Source: Pseudorhodobacter antarcticus
Lineage (GTDB): Bacteria; Pseudomonadota; Alphaproteobacteria; Rhodobacterales; Rhodobacteraceae
Direction: 5' to 3'
NCBI GenBank assembly: GCA_945897655.1
Contig: CAMDHB010000116.1
Location: 1 to 9,295, forward strand
Length of the DNA: 9,295 nt
Positions 7,629 through 9,295 of this stretch are shown here, in pieces. The notes below the pieces were generated by a model. The model searched no databases and had not been told where the DNA came from. It saw nothing but the letters and a program-made list of their open reading frames with translations. The position numbers and the translations under genes were made by a program. Numbering within the stretch: position 1 is the stretch's first letter; every line of letters begins with the position of its first letter.

Positions 7629-7639
7629 GGAGCGTTGAA

Positions 7640-7747
7640 TTGGTGATTGGCCCTGGCACATCGCGGCAAGCGCGCCTGCAGGATTATGACGAGATTGACG
7701 CCCTGCTGGCGGCACTGCCCGTGACCGGTGCGCCGGGCGTCAGGTAA
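7640..7747 (+). CDS. Possible small ORF downstream of groEL, unknown
   Basis: This 35-codon frame starts at TTG 7640 (or GTG 7643) with GGAG (7629-7632) seven bases upstream. It ends at TAA, overlapping the tail of the convergent FkbM gene by 8 bp. Third positions are mostly G or C, and RLQDYDEIDALLAALPV could form an amphipathic helix. It lies directly behind the groESL terminator, so it would need read-through or its own promoter, and none is visible. It may be a real microprotein, the surviving tail of a lost gene, or chance in GC-rich DNA. Confidence 0.3.
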   Translation: MVIGPGTSRQARLQDYDEIDALLAALPVTGAPGVR

Positions 7748-8471
7748 CCCGTTCGAACGCGACCACTTGACCCGACGAAAACTCGACCCGTGGATAGAAC
7801 GCTGCCCCCATACAGGTGTCGTAGATCTGCTTGATCTGCTGCCGTGTCAGCACAGCCGGATGCAATTCGACAATCAACGCGCGAAAGCTGCTCAGGTCGA
7901 TGCCGTTGAACAGATCGGCCTCGCCCCCTTCGATGTCGCACAACAGGACGTCCGGCCGCAGCCGCCCCACCACCTCGTTGAAGCTCAGCGCCGGCACGGT
8001 GACGCTGCCCTGCATAAGTGGGGTTTCGTGCAACGAGCTTTCGGCGAAAGAGTCGTGCAGAAAAAAGGTCCGTGTGCCGCTTTGGCCCGATACCAACACG
8101 GCATTTGTCACCTTGACGGCGGTAATCCCGTTGATCCTGTGCAGCGTGTCGATGGTTGGCAAAAGGGTGGCATTGGCTTCATAGCTTTCAACGGTCACGC
8201 CCACTTGGGTACGGCTGACCAAAGATGACACCACGCCAAGGCCGGTCCCCATTTCCAGAACGCGGTCATTGGCCCGGACAAGCCCGCGTGCCGCCAGGAT
8301 TTCGGGCATCTCATAAAGGCCGTCGATCAGTTGGTTTCTGATCGTGTCATTCATGTGCGGGCCAAAGGCGGGTACCTGCAGGCCCATGAAAGCAATAAGT
8401 TTCGGATGTGGCAGGACGTGCTTGCGCAGCCGGCGATCAATTTTTTTCGCCACATGGCCAAATAATTTCAT
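7740..8471 (-). CDS. FkbM-family SAM-dependent methyltransferase
   Basis: This 243-residue protein has a Rossmann methyltransferase core. Motif I, VLEMGTGLG (71-79), binds S-adenosylmethionine; the acidic residue ending strand 2 is E98 in SYEAN; and DIEGGEADLF (179-188) with VELHP (201-205) is the characteristic FkbM signature. FkbM relatives O-methylate hydroxyls of polyketides, sugars or surface polysaccharides, and the substrate here is unknown. A basic N-terminal helix (residues 8-18) precedes the core, and there is no signal peptide. The ATG at 8471 has GGA about seven bases upstream. It is a single-gene unit, divergent from the EamA gene at the right edge and convergent with groESL. With the sulfotransferase it is one of two probable glycan-modifying genes near groESL. 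Confidence 0.88.
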   Translation of the reverse strand: MKLFGHVAKKIDRRLRKHVLPHPKLIAFMGLQVPAFGPHMNDTIRNQLIDGLYEMPEILAARGLVRANDRVLEMGTGLGVVSSLVSRTQVGVTVESYEANATLLPTIDTLHRINGITAVKVTNAVLVSGQSGTRTFFLHDSFAESSLHETPLMQGSVTVPALSFNEVVGRLRPDVLLCDIEGGEADLFNGIDLSSFRALIVELHPAVLTRQQIKQIYDTCMGAAFYPRVEFSSGQVVAFERVT

Positions 8472-8652
8472 TTTGATTCCAAACAGACCAGAACTTTAAT
8501 CTACGATTCACTTTTGCCGCACTGAAGGTAACTTGCAAGTCATGTCGGGGTCAAATTCGCCGGGACAAGGCAACTTTGATGGCGGTCTTTTGGGATGTTC
8601 CACCCTTGTCCCCGCGTGCCGGACCCTCCTTTCAAGCTGTCATGCCACATTT
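8472..8652. other. Divergent intergenic region, no gene seen
   Basis: This is the non-coding part of the gap between the FkbM and EamA starts. The side next to FkbM is AT-richer. A minus-strand TTGACC (8554-8549), 17 bp before TTACCT (8531-8526), is a weak promoter candidate for the FkbM gene. A frame in phase with the EamA gene is open from an ATG at 8579, but it has no ribosome binding site and unfamiliar content, so I do not call it coding. Confidence 0.4.
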
Positions 8653-8687
8653 GGGCATTGCGCAATCGCAGCGTTGCGCCCATGCCC
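8653..8687 (+). promoter_or_regulatory. Imperfect dyad upstream of the EamA start
   Basis: GGGCAT (8653-8658) pairs with ATGCCC (8682-8687) and GCGCAA (8660-8665) with TTGCGC (8674-8679), around an 8-nt loop. The left half contains a perfect 10-bp palindrome, ATTGCGCAAT (8657-8666). No T-run follows. It lies ten bases before the AGAGGGG ribosome binding site, so it could be an operator or a leader hairpin affecting translation. The regulator is unknown. Confidence 0.4.
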
Positions 8688-8710
8688 TGCCGTGTCAGAG
8701 GGGTGAATCC

Positions 8711-9295
8711 ATGCGGCTTTTGGCAATGACCTGCATCGCCATGCTGGCCTTTGCGGCCAATTCGGTGCTGAACCGGTTGGCGGTGGGGGCGGGGCAGATT
8801 GACCCGGTGGTGTTTGCCGTGGTGCGCCTTGTGTCGGGCGCTGCGGTGCTGGCCGTGCTGCTGGCGCTGCGGCGCGGGGTGATCTGGCCGGGCTGGCGCG
8901 GCCGGGCGCCGGGCGTGGCGGGGTTGCTGATCTATCTCTTCGCGTTTTCAGCGGCTTACCTTGGCCTTGATGCCGGTACTGGCGCGCTGATCCTGTTCGG
9001 GGTGGTGCAGATCACCATGTTTGCGGGCGCTTGGGCGGGGAAAGAGGTGGTGCCAAGGCGGCGGATTTCTGGGGCCGTGCTGGCAATGGCTGGTTTGGTG
9101 GTTCTGCTGGCGCCGCAAGGGGGCGCGCTGATCCCGCAACTGGCGATGGCCTTGGCGGGGGTTGGCTGGGGTGTCTATTCACTGGCCGGTCGGGGCCAAA
9201 ACGATGCCTTGGCGGCGACGGCATGGAACTTTGTGCTCGCGGTGCCGGTGGGTGTGGCCGTGCTGTTGGTCCTGCCGGGGCACTGGACGGTGCAG
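8711..9295 (+). CDS. EamA/DMT-family transporter (3' end outside window)
   Basis: The first 195 codons of an inner-membrane drug/metabolite transporter are present. The N-terminus MLAFAANSVLNRLAV is characteristic of an EamA subfamily. About six hydrophobic helices are visible, and the N-terminal EamA repeat is followed by the start of the second. The ATG at 8711 is supported by a strong AGAGGGG (8697-8703) seven bases upstream; the frame stays open to an ATG at 8579, but that would add 44 unrelated residues. It is divergent from the FkbM gene and preceded by an imperfect dyad. Its sequence differs clearly from the EamA protein at 1612-2463, so this is not a recent duplication. The substrate is unknown. 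Confidence 0.9.
   Translation, partial: MRLLAMTCIAMLAFAANSVLNRLAVGAGQIDPVVFAVVRLVSGAAVLAVLLALRRGVIWPGWRGRAPGVAGLLIYLFAFSAAYLGLDAGTGALILFGVVQITMFAGAWAGKEVVPRRRISGAVLAMAGLVVLLAPQGGALIPQLAMALAGVGWGVYSLAGRGQNDALAATAWNFVLAVPVGVAVLLVLPGHWTVQ

Noticed and set aside
8579..8710. In-frame 44-codon extension of the right-hand EamA gene from ATG 8579
   Set aside because: It has no ribosome binding site and a Pro/Cys/His-rich polar product unlike EamA N-termini, while ATG 8711 has a strong site at the expected protein start.

Overview
The window looks like chromosomal DNA from an alphaproteobacterium of the Rhodobacteraceae (Roseobacter-like) type. The evidence is high GC with strongly GC-rich third codon positions, a CIRCE-controlled groESL operon with a GGM-tailed GroEL, a class IIA HAD hydrolase of the TIGR01459 type, and a Mn-dependent (family II) inorganic pyrophosphatase. 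The genus cannot be fixed from the sequence alone.

Left block (1-4222, all minus strand): five genes are chained head to tail, each junction being a 4-bp ATGA stop/start overlap. In order of transcription they are a secreted TraB/GumN-family protein, a metallo-beta-lactamase-fold hydrolase resembling AHL lactonases, a ten-helix EamA/DMT transporter, a 37-residue small protein of unknown function, and the pyrophosphatase PpaC. A 26-bp perfect inverted repeat that looks like a paired REP element (BIME) follows the ppaC stop. Beyond it lies the 5' part of the HAD hydrolase gene, which runs off the left edge.

Centre (4223-5545): a plus-strand sulfotransferase-2 family gene, visibly less GC-rich than its neighbours and starting at TTG, stands alone. 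After it comes a non-coding stretch with a hairpin, then a minus-strand GFA-family (CENP-V/formaldehyde-activating-like) remnant that has lost its N-terminal zinc-binding segment. The lost end coincides with the groESL promoter.

Chaperonin block (5495-7628): a promoter candidate, a perfect CIRCE operator (HrcA site), groES, groEL and a strong intrinsic terminator. This is the best-defined unit in the window.

Right block (7640-9295): a possible 35-codon ORF behind the terminator overlaps convergently with the tail of a minus-strand FkbM-type methyltransferase. A 239-bp divergent intergenic region with an imperfect dyad follows, then the start of a second EamA transporter that runs off the right edge.

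No defence system, mobile element, tRNA, rRNA or CRISPR array is visible. The observations most worth following up are the small coupled ORF in the ATGA-chained operon, the REP doublet, and the truncated GFA gene next to the groESL control region.
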